Assembly (NCBI GenBank): GCA_016716405.1
Contig: JADJWK010000004.1
Coordinates: 682,001-746,000, forward strand
Direction of reading: 5' to 3'
Length of the DNA stretch: 64,000 bases
Source: Candidatus Melainabacteria bacterium
GTDB lineage: Bacteria; Cyanobacteriota; Vampirovibrionia; Obscuribacterales; Obscuribacteraceae
The notes under the pieces are model-generated. The model worked only from the letters and a program-made list of their open reading frames with translations. It was not told where the DNA came from and made no database searches. Below, piece by piece: positions 27,301 through 35,112 of this stretch (its first letter is position 1; every line of letters begins with the position of its first letter). A program made the translations under genes and the position numbers.

Positions 27301-28394
27301 ACATCTGCCCCGGGGCTGTTCGGGTCGGGCACCTCGGACTCGACTATGGCGTTGAGGTTTGAGGTCGGCGGGTTGATGGGATAGGCACGCTTGATCGCGC
27401 ACTTGGCGTGCTCGTACATATCGCCGCCGAATATTCGCTGATACTCCTCGGCAATCGTGTGCCTGATCGAGTTGGATACATCGATGCCGTAGTTGATTAC
27501 CAGAAATGAGCCCGGTATGAGAAAGATAGCCATGATCGACTTGATGATCCCCTCGAAAGGATTCACCTCGCCGACAATCGCCGGCGAGCCCTGGGCGACG
27601 ATCGCCCGGGCCTGAGCAAGCACCGCGCCGGGGAGGAGGAGCAGCACGGCCATGGGGATGAAGAGCTCATATCTGATCCGCTGCCAGACATTGTCCGGCT
27701 CGGCGGTGAAGTTGCGGATCGGCTGCCTGACATACTCGATGGCGGTGATGTTCTGGTTGACCGACATGTTGGCGGTGGAGTTACCGGCCGAGTTGGCCTG
27801 CACGCCACTGATAGTGGTGGCCATCCACATCACCTTCTCGGGATCGAAAAGCTGTTCTAGAAAGCGGTTATGGTTGTATCGCTCGATGATCTGAAACTGT
27901 GTATCCGAGACGGGATAGCCGAAGGTCTGGAAGAGGTTCTCCATGATCGCCTCGTCGCGATAAGTAGGCACCTCGGACATCGCTTCCGGAATCGATACAG
28001 GCCACTCGAAGACCGGACCGGAGCGGTGGTGCTCCACCATACCCGGACCCATGGACTCTTTGTTGACGATTACATCATGGCCTTCGGGGTTCTCGGCGCT
28101 CAGATCGCGACCGTCTATCGAGATGGGACCGTGCTGGGCAGCAGCCTTGTTGCGCAAGAAATAAGTCTTGCGAATATCCCAGTGGGTCATGGGGTTGGAG
28201 TCCGGAGTCGTGAACTGGAAGGGCTGGGCGAAAGCCGGCTGGCCGAATGCAGCCAGAAGAACTAACAAGAACGCTGCCGCAGACAGGATCAATAGTCCTG
28301 CGCTCAGTCTCGGTCTTTTTTGGGGGGCGCTCATTGTCTTCTTTTCCTCTGCTTCTTTCGATGTCCTGGTCTGTTTTCTTTCTAGTCTTCTCAT
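21390..28394 (-). CDS. giant VirB6-like polytopic protein with tandem helical modules
   Basis: 2,334 residues. An N-terminal signal-like helix (about 31-56) precedes a periplasmic segment with FGYPVSDTQFQII (158-170). Membrane spans follow near 244-262, 282-303, 405-445, 455-480 and 488-505, a VirB6/TrbL-like arrangement. A Gly/Ser/Pro-rich linker (about 515-700) leads into about seven modules of about 150 residues built of A-x-x-GD-x-x-A helical motifs. Next comes a His/Gly-rich stretch (GGHVxGGH units) and a charged coiled-coil tail. The membrane part is paralogous to the upstream 942-residue protein. An alternative ATG at 28334 would remove 20 charged residues; AGGGGG before the first ATG favours 28394. 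The module function is unknown. Confidence 0.75.
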   Translation of the reverse strand: MRRLERKQTRTSKEAEEKKTMSAPQKRPRLSAGLLILSAAAFLLVLLAAFGQPAFAQPFQFTTPDSNPMTHWDIRKTYFLRNKAAAQHGPISIDGRDLSAENPEGHDVIVNKESMGPGMVEHHRSGPVFEWPVSIPEAMSEVPTYRDEAIMENLFQTFGYPVSDTQFQIIERYNHNRFLEQLFDPEKVMWMATTISGVQANSAGNSTANMSVNQNITAIEYVRQPIRNFTAEPDNVWQRIRYELFIPMAVLLLLPGAVLAQARAIVAQGSPAIVGEVNPFEGIIKSIMAIFLIPGSFLVINYGIDVSNSIRHTIAEEYQRIFGGDMYEHAKCAIKRAYPINPPTSNLNAIVESEVPDPNSPGADVWAPYEKLSLNLRLYDPCAGLDESRVPDEAVIASKPVNRLLVNGAGATVGLTWNVMCAFQLVYLYYLWCMGPIAAALWVWPIGQLKSAFPNWCEGVIVLCFWSLFWNTVIFLMAAFKGVGDSGTVYITALLLLSIEAVKQAFNFSGLVSGAAGQAAAALKPSGGGGGGASQGGGQGQRGGAAAPGTGTTTADSATTSPTGTPGLPGSPVSPAGLTGGVEGGAAAGSSVNVGASGNLAGATPPGTGADSNADASISGGPGGLDSPGGAKGGMDPGAVEMGPPPGSGGKEDEAGSAASTLAGIAGALGAGSILGSGKGGDGGSNVNNLSYQAMVNRMGQGGDALSQGGDALSQTGDRLNLGGDLDNTLNNARNLLDGNGPPPTELAGLAGAAGTDRLMGGTASDLLGPGAHAADQLIDNAIAGTTGTDLGAHTPIDPLTGNALTAGADAMAGANPLASNPLAGELGLDQVHQTPGGNDILANGIDRDFAGNPQAELAQSCAQDLMRGAGVSDQMLKDALNGDQQAIQSIDQKLGVAPNVLDAALHGDSGSASIAMAAAGHTAMNDPGSALHQAAAQGNMAAQEALKIAPLTDESTIMAAAHGDPLAAGAVLQHNGEATQAMMASAQMTQNELKEAGVTPDLMRSAMQGDVQAQQQVSQAMGMGPDHFDTVRGAFHGDVQDASTVLAAHGRQEMASMTPEQIQQACQQGDASILAAQAAPADVMNQAIAGDEGAKHQLQQAIASNPVMLDAAAPGGSGDAMRAIHAATGERADVMGAASQNAQGVMGLYSSPEQVQQAMSGSAEQREGFINQMADRMHVAPDVLRDAVGGDSSASATVMAMAGGDQQISAMAHSGNVLAQAAVTAAHGQNPDTVMSAARGNESAQFAVQNGMATSPEMLNMARSGHEGAASVMNAVQANTDAGTGGIAYDPSPQTALYAASSETQAAIQDLGVDASAVARGDQTAIQQLDRALNIDPATPAGQAMHSTIDRALHGDGGAAATFMAAAGRTEAVQELARGGDVSAQTAVAAANCVSEPVLSRAMAGDQAAQAMVQTSVASDPQILSMASQGNESAYQAVQAAYGSNADSTVAASADTQQVMSFFGSPETVQTALHGSGATQQGAINEIATNMGITPQVLQGALEGNTSYAAATVAAAGGVAVSAMQAGDAPGISEFGQRFARAAEGGHPLASAAVASYQNLAPDAVNLASIGNGAACDVIRQSMAESPALMQMAAQGNHAASSMLTLASPVSPAVNAGTYQESLAGNMGVRTEAGFTPTVAQDTSGYAQFTQGGGSYETQMAPQAPMYAAAAETQATIQDLGVDPGAVARGDQAAIQQLDRALNVDPGYAQAMHATYDRASHGDPGAAATLMAAAGQTEAVQSLAQSGDPSAIAAVTAAQSVPQDLMTRAVSGDAAAQAMVQSTIARNPDMISLASQGNQTAAQVMQTGYSSSYGYTDSSQVQMYAAAAETQATIQDLGVDPGAIARGDQAAIQQLDRALNVDPGYAQAMHATYDRASHGDPGAAATLMAAAGHTEAVQSLAQSGDPSAIAAVTAAQSVPQDVMTRAVSGDTAAQAMVQSAIASNPDMVSLASQGNQTAAQVLQSGSYREGTAQVQPGSGYQYSDGSGQQYRVDAGQLQSGGGANQPYTASSGGFSSGSSLERAGDVPVSGGSFTSGTSGMSYDHGQPTPPASNLSYAPDGTTSVDPGSCLPGGHQEIRTDSYAGQPASYEHRGGQVSGDAGIAGGHASGGHVPGGHVSGGHVPGGHEPVQDASGASYMPADQRHEPQHHHQTESAAAENADYLAEQQRAAAEQQHHEHRPADEGAWHPDEHRDSWYVGGAAGATPGAPAPAPAPKPPDQPSTFGQALRGALPGIAGGAGLAARAGKGKDGTPQGPGEAKGPPERKDLDMRAGKQSGKSDEQRRKEQADLLKQMEHERQIAEAEQKRYEARSEAERQAAEEDLRRLREEQEGMS
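22010..22086 (-). repeat. 15-bp repeats encoding GGHVx units
   Basis: Consecutive near-identical 15-base units encode five Gly-Gly-His-rich pentapeptides near the C-terminus of the giant protein. The periodic histidines could bind metal or respond to pH. That is an inference from composition only. Confidence 0.8.
22511..22926 (-). repeat. long direct repeat, copy 1 (last module of the giant gene)
   Basis: A 416-base segment nearly identical to 22982-23397, offset by 471 bases (157 codons). The two differ at scattered positions, many silent. It encodes the TIQDLGVDPGAIARGD to MVSLASQGNQTAAQV module. Confidence 0.92.
22982..23397 (-). repeat. long direct repeat, copy 2
   Basis: Partner of 22511-22926. 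Its high identity at DNA level indicates recent tandem duplication or ongoing gene conversion. A third, clearly diverged copy lies at about 24080-24497, where motifs such as GD-x-x-AIQQLDRALN are kept but many bases differ. Confidence 0.92.
24080..24497 (-). repeat. diverged third copy of the module repeat
   Basis: Encodes AIQDLGVDASAVARGD through MASQGNESAYQAV, colinear with the two near-identical copies but with insertions (for example PATPAGQ) and many substitutions. It shows that the modules have different ages. Confidence 0.8.
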
Positions 28395-28405
28395 GTCGCC
28401 ACCCC

Positions 28406-31234
28406 CTAATCGCCTTCAGGAGGAGGAGGGACATTGAAGTCAGCCGGAGGCGGTGGCGAGCTGTCGCCCGAATCACCTGAATCCTCCTGACCCTGGCCAC
28501 CCTCGAGGTTGACACTGATTTCCGAGGCGCCACCACCGGAGCCGCCTCCGTCGCCGCCAGCCGGGCTCTGGGAGCCGAGAGCCTGGGAGACCTCGGAACC
28601 GGACATGTTGTCGTTGACGGCTGCCTTGCTGGCATCGCCGCCCTCGACACCACCGCCACCGGACGGTGAGGTGTCCACCGGCGGACCGTCGCTGGGCATA
28701 GGCGTGACCTCGGCACTGTCTCCGAGACTGGCCATGGCCGCCTGCATGGCATCGCTGGCGCCGCTGCCGGCCTGACCGGCCACATCGCCGCTGCCGTCGA
28801 TGGGGGGCGCTTCGCCCTGAGCTGCCTGAGCTTCTCCTGAGCCACCGGAGCCGTCTCCGCCGCCGCCCTGGTCGGACATGGGAGGGGCCTCGTGATCCGG
28901 GCTCTGGGACTCCGTTTCCGAACCGGAGCCGCCCCCGCCACCATCGGCGGACCCGGAGCCTCCCCCATCATCGGCCGACCCGCCGTCATCGACAGAGCCG
29001 GCGCCGCTGCCTGAAGGACCGCTATTGTCCGTGACCTGCACATTGGACTGATTGTCGCTCTGCCCGGTACCACTATCGGTGCCGGTACCCTGACCGGTGC
29101 CGCCCTGATCGCCCTGCGCTCCAGGAGTGCCGCCGCCGGAACCTCCGGGGGCGCCACCGGCACCGCCGGCGCCACCACCACCACCGCCTGCTCCCTGGGC
29201 GATGGCGCTGCCGGCGCTCTGAATACTCTGAGTGCCTTCATAAGCCTTGGCGGGATCGAAAGTGAAGGGATTCATCGAGCTCCAGATCATCAGGGCCTCG
29301 AGGCAGGCGAAGGTGGCAACCTCCCATTGCAGGCTGTTCAGCCCCCCGAGCTGCTGCATATAGACCAGGCGCTGAGTCATGATAGCCAGACCGACGCACC
29401 AGTAGAAACGCCACAGGGAGACCATGATCACAGCCTGGACCCAGTTGCCCCAGACGGATCGGAACAATTTCTGCTCAGAGTTCATTTCAGGCCAGGCGAA
29501 AAAGGCTGCCGAAATCGGTCCAAGAAGGAATAGATAGCAGATATAGACCACCTGGAAAGAAGTGAGCACGATGAGCATCAGGGACATGCCGTAGGTGCTG
29601 CCGTTGAACATGACCTGCATGACCTGGGATAGAGCCAGCTGCTCTTCCTGGGTGGTATCGGCTTCCGGTATGTTTGCACCGAGACCCTCTCCGAGAAAAC
29701 CGAAGAGCGTCTCGAAGAAATTCATGAGACTGTTGTAGGCATTGAAGAAACTCTGGGCTACACCGCCGAGACCGAACCATCCGGCGATCCCCACTACGGT
29801 GCTCTGGAATCCGCCTCCGCCTCCGGATCCGGAGCCGCCGCCAGCACCGCCTGTGGTATTGCCAGCCGCGTTGCCGCCCTGGGCGCCTCCGGCCTGGGCA
29901 CCGCTGCCGAACGCGCCCTGACCGCCGCGGGGCGGCACGATGGCGTTGATGTGGTTCTCGTGAGGATCGACGTTATAGGTGAGCTCATGAGACCAGTCGA
30001 GAATAGCCTGGACATCAATCCAGTCCTTGACGCTGTCAGCCATGGAATTGCCGACGTCGATGGAGTAGCTGACGATCACCTGGGTTCCCGGGATGAGAAA
30101 GACTGCCATCACCGAGCGGATGATTCCCTCGAAAGCTTCACCGCCGCCCAGGTCGAAGCCCCTGCTCACGGTCGCTTTCGCCTGCGAAATCACAGCACCG
30201 GGAAGCAGGAAGAGGATCGCCATGGGCACGAAGCATTCCTTGTACATGCGCTGCACCATCCAGATCGCATGGGTGAGATCTTTCCACGGCGGGCTGGGGG
30301 CAGTGGGAGTGCCGGCAGCTTCGTTGGCTACGTTGATCAGAGTGCCGGTTCCCTCGGCGCCGTTGAGGATGAAGTCGACTGCCTGGTTCCAGGCTTCCTC
30401 GGAGACGCCTGCAAGGCTGTTGGCTGCCGAGGCGCCCTGGATCTGCGATGTGTTGGTAGCCATCCACATGATCCGCTCGGGATCGTAGAGGAGCTCGAGA
30501 AGACGCTGGAAGTTCTCGCGCTGGATGATCTGGAACTGGGTGTCCGAGACCGGATAGCCGAAAGTGGTAAGGACATTGTCGAAAAGCTCGAGGTCGCGAT
30601 AATGGCGGGGGTGGTCCACTGCTTCGCCGAACTGCCAGTAGCAGACACCCTGATAAGGATCGTCATTGCAGAACTTGATGAAAAACGGATAGGCGGTTAT
30701 CTCCTCCGTGACCTCTTCCGGGTTCTCATCGGTGGGCAGCGACTCGAGCAAGCGAGTCGGGTTGTTGCCGCCGCTGCCCTGCTGGCCTCCCTGCTGGCCT
30801 CCTCCCTGCTGGCCTCCTCCCTGCTGACCGCCACCGGCCTGACTGTCGCCACCACCGAACCAGCCGTCCCAGAGGTCCCCGAAGAAGTCGCCGATACCGC
30901 CCGAGGGAACCTCGGTAGGCATGACGGCCGCGCGGAAAGTTTCCATCCGGTCCTCATCCCGGGCGTGCTTGGCGAAGGGAAACCGCTTCCAGTAGTTCTC
31001 TCTTATCCGTTTCTGGTCGGTGTCGTTGATGTTGACCACATCGGCGCCTTGAGTCTGGCCGATCTGATTGGAGTTACCATTGCCGCCGGGCATGGGCATG
31101 GGGCTGAACGGCGTAGCCGGCTGAGCCATGGCGCTGCCTACAGTGAGCCCCAGAGCGAGGATGAGGGCGAGAAAAAATACTAAGGCACGACAAGACAAGT
31201 TTGGGGCGACAAGGCGCAGGTGAGTCATTCTCAT
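28406..31234 (-). CDS. VirB6-like polytopic membrane protein
   Basis: 942 residues with a cleavable-looking signal peptide (hydrophobic ALVFFLALILALGL, cleavage near AMA-QP). A periplasmic region contains the same FGYPVSDTQFQII motif as the giant downstream protein. Membrane segments include MAILFLLPGAVISQAKATV, GIIRSVMAVFLIPGTQVIV and later spans around residues 540-650. The last about 250 residues are Gly/Ser/Asp-rich and disordered. VirB6/TrbL subunits form the inner-membrane part of type IV channels, and that assignment rests on topology and neighbours. It ends 11 bases before the giant gene. A QQGGG repeat near residue 145 is low complexity. Confidence 0.7.
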   Translation of the reverse strand: MRMTHLRLVAPNLSCRALVFFLALILALGLTVGSAMAQPATPFSPMPMPGGNGNSNQIGQTQGADVVNINDTDQKRIRENYWKRFPFAKHARDEDRMETFRAAVMPTEVPSGGIGDFFGDLWDGWFGGGDSQAGGGQQGGGQQGGGQQGGQQGSGGNNPTRLLESLPTDENPEEVTEEITAYPFFIKFCNDDPYQGVCYWQFGEAVDHPRHYRDLELFDNVLTTFGYPVSDTQFQIIQRENFQRLLELLYDPERIMWMATNTSQIQGASAANSLAGVSEEAWNQAVDFILNGAEGTGTLINVANEAAGTPTAPSPPWKDLTHAIWMVQRMYKECFVPMAILFLLPGAVISQAKATVSRGFDLGGGEAFEGIIRSVMAVFLIPGTQVIVSYSIDVGNSMADSVKDWIDVQAILDWSHELTYNVDPHENHINAIVPPRGGQGAFGSGAQAGGAQGGNAAGNTTGGAGGGSGSGGGGGFQSTVVGIAGWFGLGGVAQSFFNAYNSLMNFFETLFGFLGEGLGANIPEADTTQEEQLALSQVMQVMFNGSTYGMSLMLIVLTSFQVVYICYLFLLGPISAAFFAWPEMNSEQKLFRSVWGNWVQAVIMVSLWRFYWCVGLAIMTQRLVYMQQLGGLNSLQWEVATFACLEALMIWSSMNPFTFDPAKAYEGTQSIQSAGSAIAQGAGGGGGGAGGAGGAPGGSGGGTPGAQGDQGGTGQGTGTDSGTGQSDNQSNVQVTDNSGPSGSGAGSVDDGGSADDGGGSGSADGGGGGSGSETESQSPDHEAPPMSDQGGGGDGSGGSGEAQAAQGEAPPIDGSGDVAGQAGSGASDAMQAAMASLGDSAEVTPMPSDGPPVDTSPSGGGGVEGGDASKAAVNDNMSGSEVSQALGSQSPAGGDGGGSGGGASEISVNLEGGQGQEDSGDSGDSSPPPPADFNVPPPPEGD

Positions 31235-31356
31235 TTACCTGGATTGAGCTGGAGCGGGTGAGTGGTGCAGCGTTAAGTTCAGCAGGTGCTCTGGTAAGGC
31301 AACTTCAATAATGAGGCATCAACATGACAAATTTGTGAAAATTCCGTGGAATCTCG

Positions 31357-33393
31357 TCAATTGCTTCGACGCTTCAATTGAATATTGCTCGTACCGTTGG
31401 TGATGTTGACGACAAGCCGGTCATTCCACGGCCTGCCGAAGATTGTGATTTTTCCCTTGACCTCCTGGTTGGGCTTGACCAGAGCCGAGTCGAATTCTGC
31501 TCTCATAGCTGCTTCCGAAATCTTTCTGTTTCCTTCCGAGATCGATACATCGTCGGCAGAGAGCTTGAAGTTCTCGCTGCCGGTATTGCGGATGGCCACG
31601 GAAAGAATCGACTTTCTTGCAGTTATGTCGACATTCTTCAACTCGAAGCTGATTGGACCGGATGCTGCTTTTTCTGTGCTACCTGCATCCCTGGGCACAA
31701 CGGGATCGGTATGTCTGGCTGTAGCAGTCGGTCCGGGCGAGGGAGCAAGATCCTCACCTTTGTCCGACTTGCCCAAAAGGTGTTTTCCCTTCTTGGCTTT
31801 TGGCTTTTCAGCTGACTTTTCAGCCATTTTCTTTTCAGCAACCCGGGCGGGTTTCTCGTCCTCGGCGGCTGCCTCGGATCGGGAGCTTCCGCCCCTGTTG
31901 CCGAAAAATATTTTCCCCATGGACCCCAAAACGCCATTATGGGAGCCACCTTCTGGCTCCACAGGTTGCGCGGACTTTTCAGCCTGCGCCAGAGTGCCGA
32001 TACTCGGTGTCACTCCTGAGACTCTTCCTATAATCGTGCGTGCCGCATTGGCACCGGCCACGGCAGCGAGCTCATACTGAGCCGCCTTCATGTCTTCTCG
32101 GGCTGATTCCGCCTCGTTCTGAGCACTGGCCATATCAGCGGCAGCCCTCTGCTTCTCGGATCGCGAACCAGCCACCTCGACTTCCTGTTTGCGCGCTGCC
32201 ACGGTCTGCTGGCTGAGGGCGAACTTATTATAGGTATAGAGATAGCGATAATAAGCCTGCACCAGGTCATGCTGCAGCTTGGCCACCTGACCGTCCACTT
32301 TCTTGTTGATCCTCATCGGACGGAAGACCGCCGCGACTGTGCGCGGAGGCACTGTGAACATTCCCCTGGTGGCATCCGGGGGCAGGCCGACATTGACTCG
32401 CTTGAGAATCGGCAGGAGATTGCCGTCCTGATTGAGGACATCCTCGAAAGCATAGCTACTCAGGGATCCGTCCCAGAGCACTTTCAAATCTTCGCGTTGC
32501 TTGTAAGGCGACCGCGAAGGCATGCCGGTCGGCCGGATCGGCACAAAATCGACTTCCTTCTTCCTCTCCGAGCGCCGCTCGTCATCCTCTTCCCGATCTT
32601 CCTGGCCGCGGCCGCTGCTGTTGTTGCCGAAAAGACCCGATGGTCTCTGAGGAGGCGGCTGCTGAATGGCCGGCATCTGAGGAGCAGGCTGATATGGGAT
32701 CGCATAGGGATTGAGATAAGGGTTGGCGTAGGGATTGCCGTAAGAGTTGGCGTAGGGATTCGGATAAGCGCCGGAATCACCGACAGCGGCCTGGGTGGAG
32801 AGGGTCACCGCCGGAGGTGGCGGCACCAGACCGCCCGCGATGGCGCCGGGCGGAGGCGGGGGTACTGAAGTAGGTGTGTAGTAAGGGTTGTAGCTGGCTA
32901 CCTGAGCCTGGGGCGGGGCATCCACCACCGGCGTCGTGTCCTCCGCCGGCGCAAGGCTCGTGGTGTCCAGGGTGGCACCGCCGGCACCGATATTTGCGGC
33001 TGCCGGAGCGAAAGGATTGAGAGCGGTGAGCAGAGGCTGATTGGCGATGCTCTCGGCTGGCGGCGCTGATATCGGCTCGGTGGAGACCTTCGGAAGAATG
33101 GAGCCGAAACCGCTCAGGTCGGTGACATCGGAAGAACCACCCTGCTGTTTAGCGAGAGCCTCCTGAGCCTGACGCATCTGCTCCTGCTGGGCTCTGATCT
33201 CGTCTTCCTTCAGCTGGGCGACCATTCCAGGGTCGGCCTTGGGTCTGAGCTTGCCCAGCACGCCCCCCATGCCCTGCCCTGCTCCTCCCTGAGCTGCTCC
33301 TCTAGCAGGATCGGCGGCAGAGCCAGCCTGGCCGCAGCCGCCGACCGCGATAGAAGAGAGAACGAGAGTGGCAAGGAAGAGTCTTTTCATCAC
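31357..33393 (-). CDS. long exported lipoprotein of the secretion-like locus
   Basis: 678 residues with a lipoprotein signal ending SIAVGGC (Cys20). The mature part has a Gln/Ala-rich coiled segment, a Pro-rich region with NPYAN/NPYLNPYA repeats (about 205-235), a central domain (LKVLWDGSLSSYAFEDVL ... TVPPRTVAAVFRPMRINKK), a long helix rich in Gln, Ala and Glu (about 375-450), a Lys-rich linker and a C-terminal beta domain (ISFELKNVDITARK to NIQLKRR) that looks immunoglobulin-like. A membrane-anchored scaffold analogous to VirB7-type lipoproteins is possible but unproven. Its start is one base from the next stop. Confidence 0.7.
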   Translation of the reverse strand: MMKRLFLATLVLSSIAVGGCGQAGSAADPARGAAQGGAGQGMGGVLGKLRPKADPGMVAQLKEDEIRAQQEQMRQAQEALAKQQGGSSDVTDLSGFGSILPKVSTEPISAPPAESIANQPLLTALNPFAPAAANIGAGGATLDTTSLAPAEDTTPVVDAPPQAQVASYNPYYTPTSVPPPPPGAIAGGLVPPPPAVTLSTQAAVGDSGAYPNPYANSYGNPYANPYLNPYAIPYQPAPQMPAIQQPPPQRPSGLFGNNSSGRGQEDREEDDERRSERKKEVDFVPIRPTGMPSRSPYKQREDLKVLWDGSLSSYAFEDVLNQDGNLLPILKRVNVGLPPDATRGMFTVPPRTVAAVFRPMRINKKVDGQVAKLQHDLVQAYYRYLYTYNKFALSQQTVAARKQEVEVAGSRSEKQRAAADMASAQNEAESAREDMKAAQYELAAVAGANAARTIIGRVSGVTPSIGTLAQAEKSAQPVEPEGGSHNGVLGSMGKIFFGNRGGSSRSEAAAEDEKPARVAEKKMAEKSAEKPKAKKGKHLLGKSDKGEDLAPSPGPTATARHTDPVVPRDAGSTEKAASGPISFELKNVDITARKSILSVAIRNTGSENFKLSADDVSISEGNRKISEAAMRAEFDSALVKPNQEVKGKITIFGRPWNDRLVVNITNGTSNIQLKRRSN
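32690..32770 (-). repeat. Asn-Pro-Tyr-Ala peptide repeat region
   Basis: Degenerate 12-15-base units (gcgtagggattg-like) encode five NPYA/NPYL/YGNP repeats in the lipoprotein. Such Pro/Tyr repeats usually form extended structures. Confidence 0.75.
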
Positions 33394-34086
33394 CTATTTG
33401 CCTTTTTTCAAAAGCGATCCTCTTACCAGAGATTCTGTTCTGGATGAGCTTCCGCCGAAAGCATTACCGTCTCCGTTTCCATAGCCTCCGCTGTAGGACT
33501 TGACGGCCGGGGCGCTATTGCCATTGGTGCGGGCGATGGTCGGGCGCATACCCCTGGCCGGACCTGCGCCTTCACCTGGAGCTTTCTTGGGCGTCATCAT
33601 CTTGCCCATCAGTCGATTAGTGGTATGCCCGCTGGGCAAGGCATTTCGCGGTCCCAGACCGCCTGCCGGAATATTGGACGGTCCATTGAATCCGGACTTG
33701 GGAAGCGGGAGCGATCCCTGGTCCGGTGTGCGGTATGGGAGCGAGCCTGGTCCACCAAGCTGGATCGGAGCGCTGCCGCCGCCAGGTCCGTCACCCAGGG
33801 CACCGGCCCCGCCGCCGCCGTGACCACCCAGGGCGCCGGTCGGTCCGGGGGGTAGCGAGATCATCTCCTGCTGAGCCGGAGCCTCGCGGAAATCTCTGAT
33901 CTGCGGTCTCTCATCGAGAATCTGGATCTGTCTGGGCGACTTGTAGAATGTAGCCTTATCCAGTTTGTTCTTGTGGATCTGGAAGCCCTGAGCCGACGCC
34001 GGCATGCTTGCGATAGTAAAGGCTCCCGCCAGCGTCGCGATGGTCAATCCTATTCGTCCAACTCTTTTTAGTCCAATCCGTCTCAT
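33394..34086 (-). CDS. exported Gly/Pro-rich hypothetical protein
   Basis: About 230 residues. AGGAG six bases before the ATG at 34086 fixes the start; the frame extends 15 codons further without support. A twin-basic signal peptide (RRIGLKRVGRIGLTIATLAGAF, cleavage near ASA-QG) is followed by a conserved-looking FQIHKNKLDKATFYKSPRQI segment and then a Gly/Pro/Ser-rich low-complexity body. No domain was recognised. It lies between the lipoprotein and the first gene of the minus-strand block, so it is probably an exported accessory part of the same machine. Confidence 0.65.
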   Translation of the reverse strand: MRRIGLKRVGRIGLTIATLAGAFTIASMPASAQGFQIHKNKLDKATFYKSPRQIQILDERPQIRDFREAPAQQEMISLPPGPTGALGGHGGGGAGALGDGPGGGSAPIQLGGPGSLPYRTPDQGSLPLPKSGFNGPSNIPAGGLGPRNALPSGHTTNRLMGKMMTPKKAPGEGAGPARGMRPTIARTNGNSAPAVKSYSGGYGNGDGNAFGGSSSRTESLVRGSLLKKGK

Positions 34087-34131
34087 CGTCTCCTTTCTCC
34101 TTTCCCAAGCCAACAAGCCAGGTAGTTCCAT

Positions 34132-35112
34132 CTAGAATCCCATTTGCATGGGCACTGCTCGCCTCAACACATTCTTGCCCGCTCGGACACCGCGCTGCAC
34201 CTTTCGCTTGACATAGCGACCGGTTTTGGAGGGCGGCTTCCGATAATCGAAATCATCGTCGGGCAGCGAGAGGTCTTGTGTCGACGCCTGATTGATCTGC
34301 ACCGGAGTGGGAGCCTCCGGAGCGCCAGTCTCGGCACCGTAGGCAGCGTCATCGAGCTTGGGCTCTTTACCCAGAGCCTTGAACGCTTTGCCGAAATTCG
34401 GGGCGGCACTGCCATCAGCACTGGAGAAAGTGTCTTCTTTCTTGATAGGCGGAGGGGTCCGTGCCTTGTAATAACCAGGGGACTGCTTCTCTATATAAGC
34501 GCCGGGCTGAACATGGCCGTAATGCTGGTGCATCTCGACACCGCCACCGCCACCGCCGCCGCTTCCACCGACAGTCCCGCCGGATCGTTTTTGATCGGTG
34601 AAAGCACCGGGCTCGTAGTGAGAATATCCCTGTTTCTTGCCTTGATAAGGATTGCGAGATGCCGCCGGGGCGCCGCCGCCTCCTCCTCCGCCCCCGACAA
34701 ATGGTGAAGTGGCGGTGAAGCTCATGGGGTTGCTGGCTATACCGGGAAGCTCCAGACGCTCGGGAAGGGGAGGAAAGCCGGGCTCGCCTATGGGCTCATC
34801 GGCCGGTATAGGAAGGATGGAAACATCCGGCTTGGGCTTCGGTCTGGTGGGATGCCACTGGTAACTACCGCCACCGCCGCCGCCGCCCCCGCCGCCGGAG
34901 CGCACGATCGGTGCAGGCGGTGGAGCCGGATGCCTGAGGTCCTGTTGCTGGCCGCTGTACTGATTGTCACCGGGAGTGTGAACGCTCTTGCCCCAGGTGG
35001 TGGCAGGCAGCTGCGCCGAGGCGGGCGCGATGGAGACTGCGGCAGAAACACCGATAGCAGCCAGAATGGCTGCTCCCAGGACCGACAATCTGAGTCCGAC
35101 GTCTGATTTCAC
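34132..35112 (-). CDS. exported poly-Gly-containing hypothetical protein
   Basis: 326 residues, GTG start with AGGAG nine bases upstream. Signal peptide with cleavage near ASA-QL. Three oligo-glycine runs (7-10 residues) separate short conserved-looking segments, including SHYEPGAF and QHYGHVQPGAY, which resemble each other and suggest an internal duplication. The C-terminus is strongly basic (GRYVKRKVQRGVRAGKNVLRR). It is the first gene of the minus-strand block and divergent from the TPR genes. A structural or surface role is plausible; no family was recognised. Confidence 0.65.
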   Translation of the reverse strand: MKSDVGLRLSVLGAAILAAIGVSAAVSIAPASAQLPATTWGKSVHTPGDNQYSGQQQDLRHPAPPPAPIVRSGGGGGGGGGGSYQWHPTRPKPKPDVSILPIPADEPIGEPGFPPLPERLELPGIASNPMSFTATSPFVGGGGGGGGAPAASRNPYQGKKQGYSHYEPGAFTDQKRSGGTVGGSGGGGGGGVEMHQHYGHVQPGAYIEKQSPGYYKARTPPPIKKEDTFSSADGSAAPNFGKAFKALGKEPKLDDAAYGAETGAPEAPTPVQINQASTQDLSLPDDDFDYRKPPSKTGRYVKRKVQRGVRAGKNVLRRAVPMQMGF

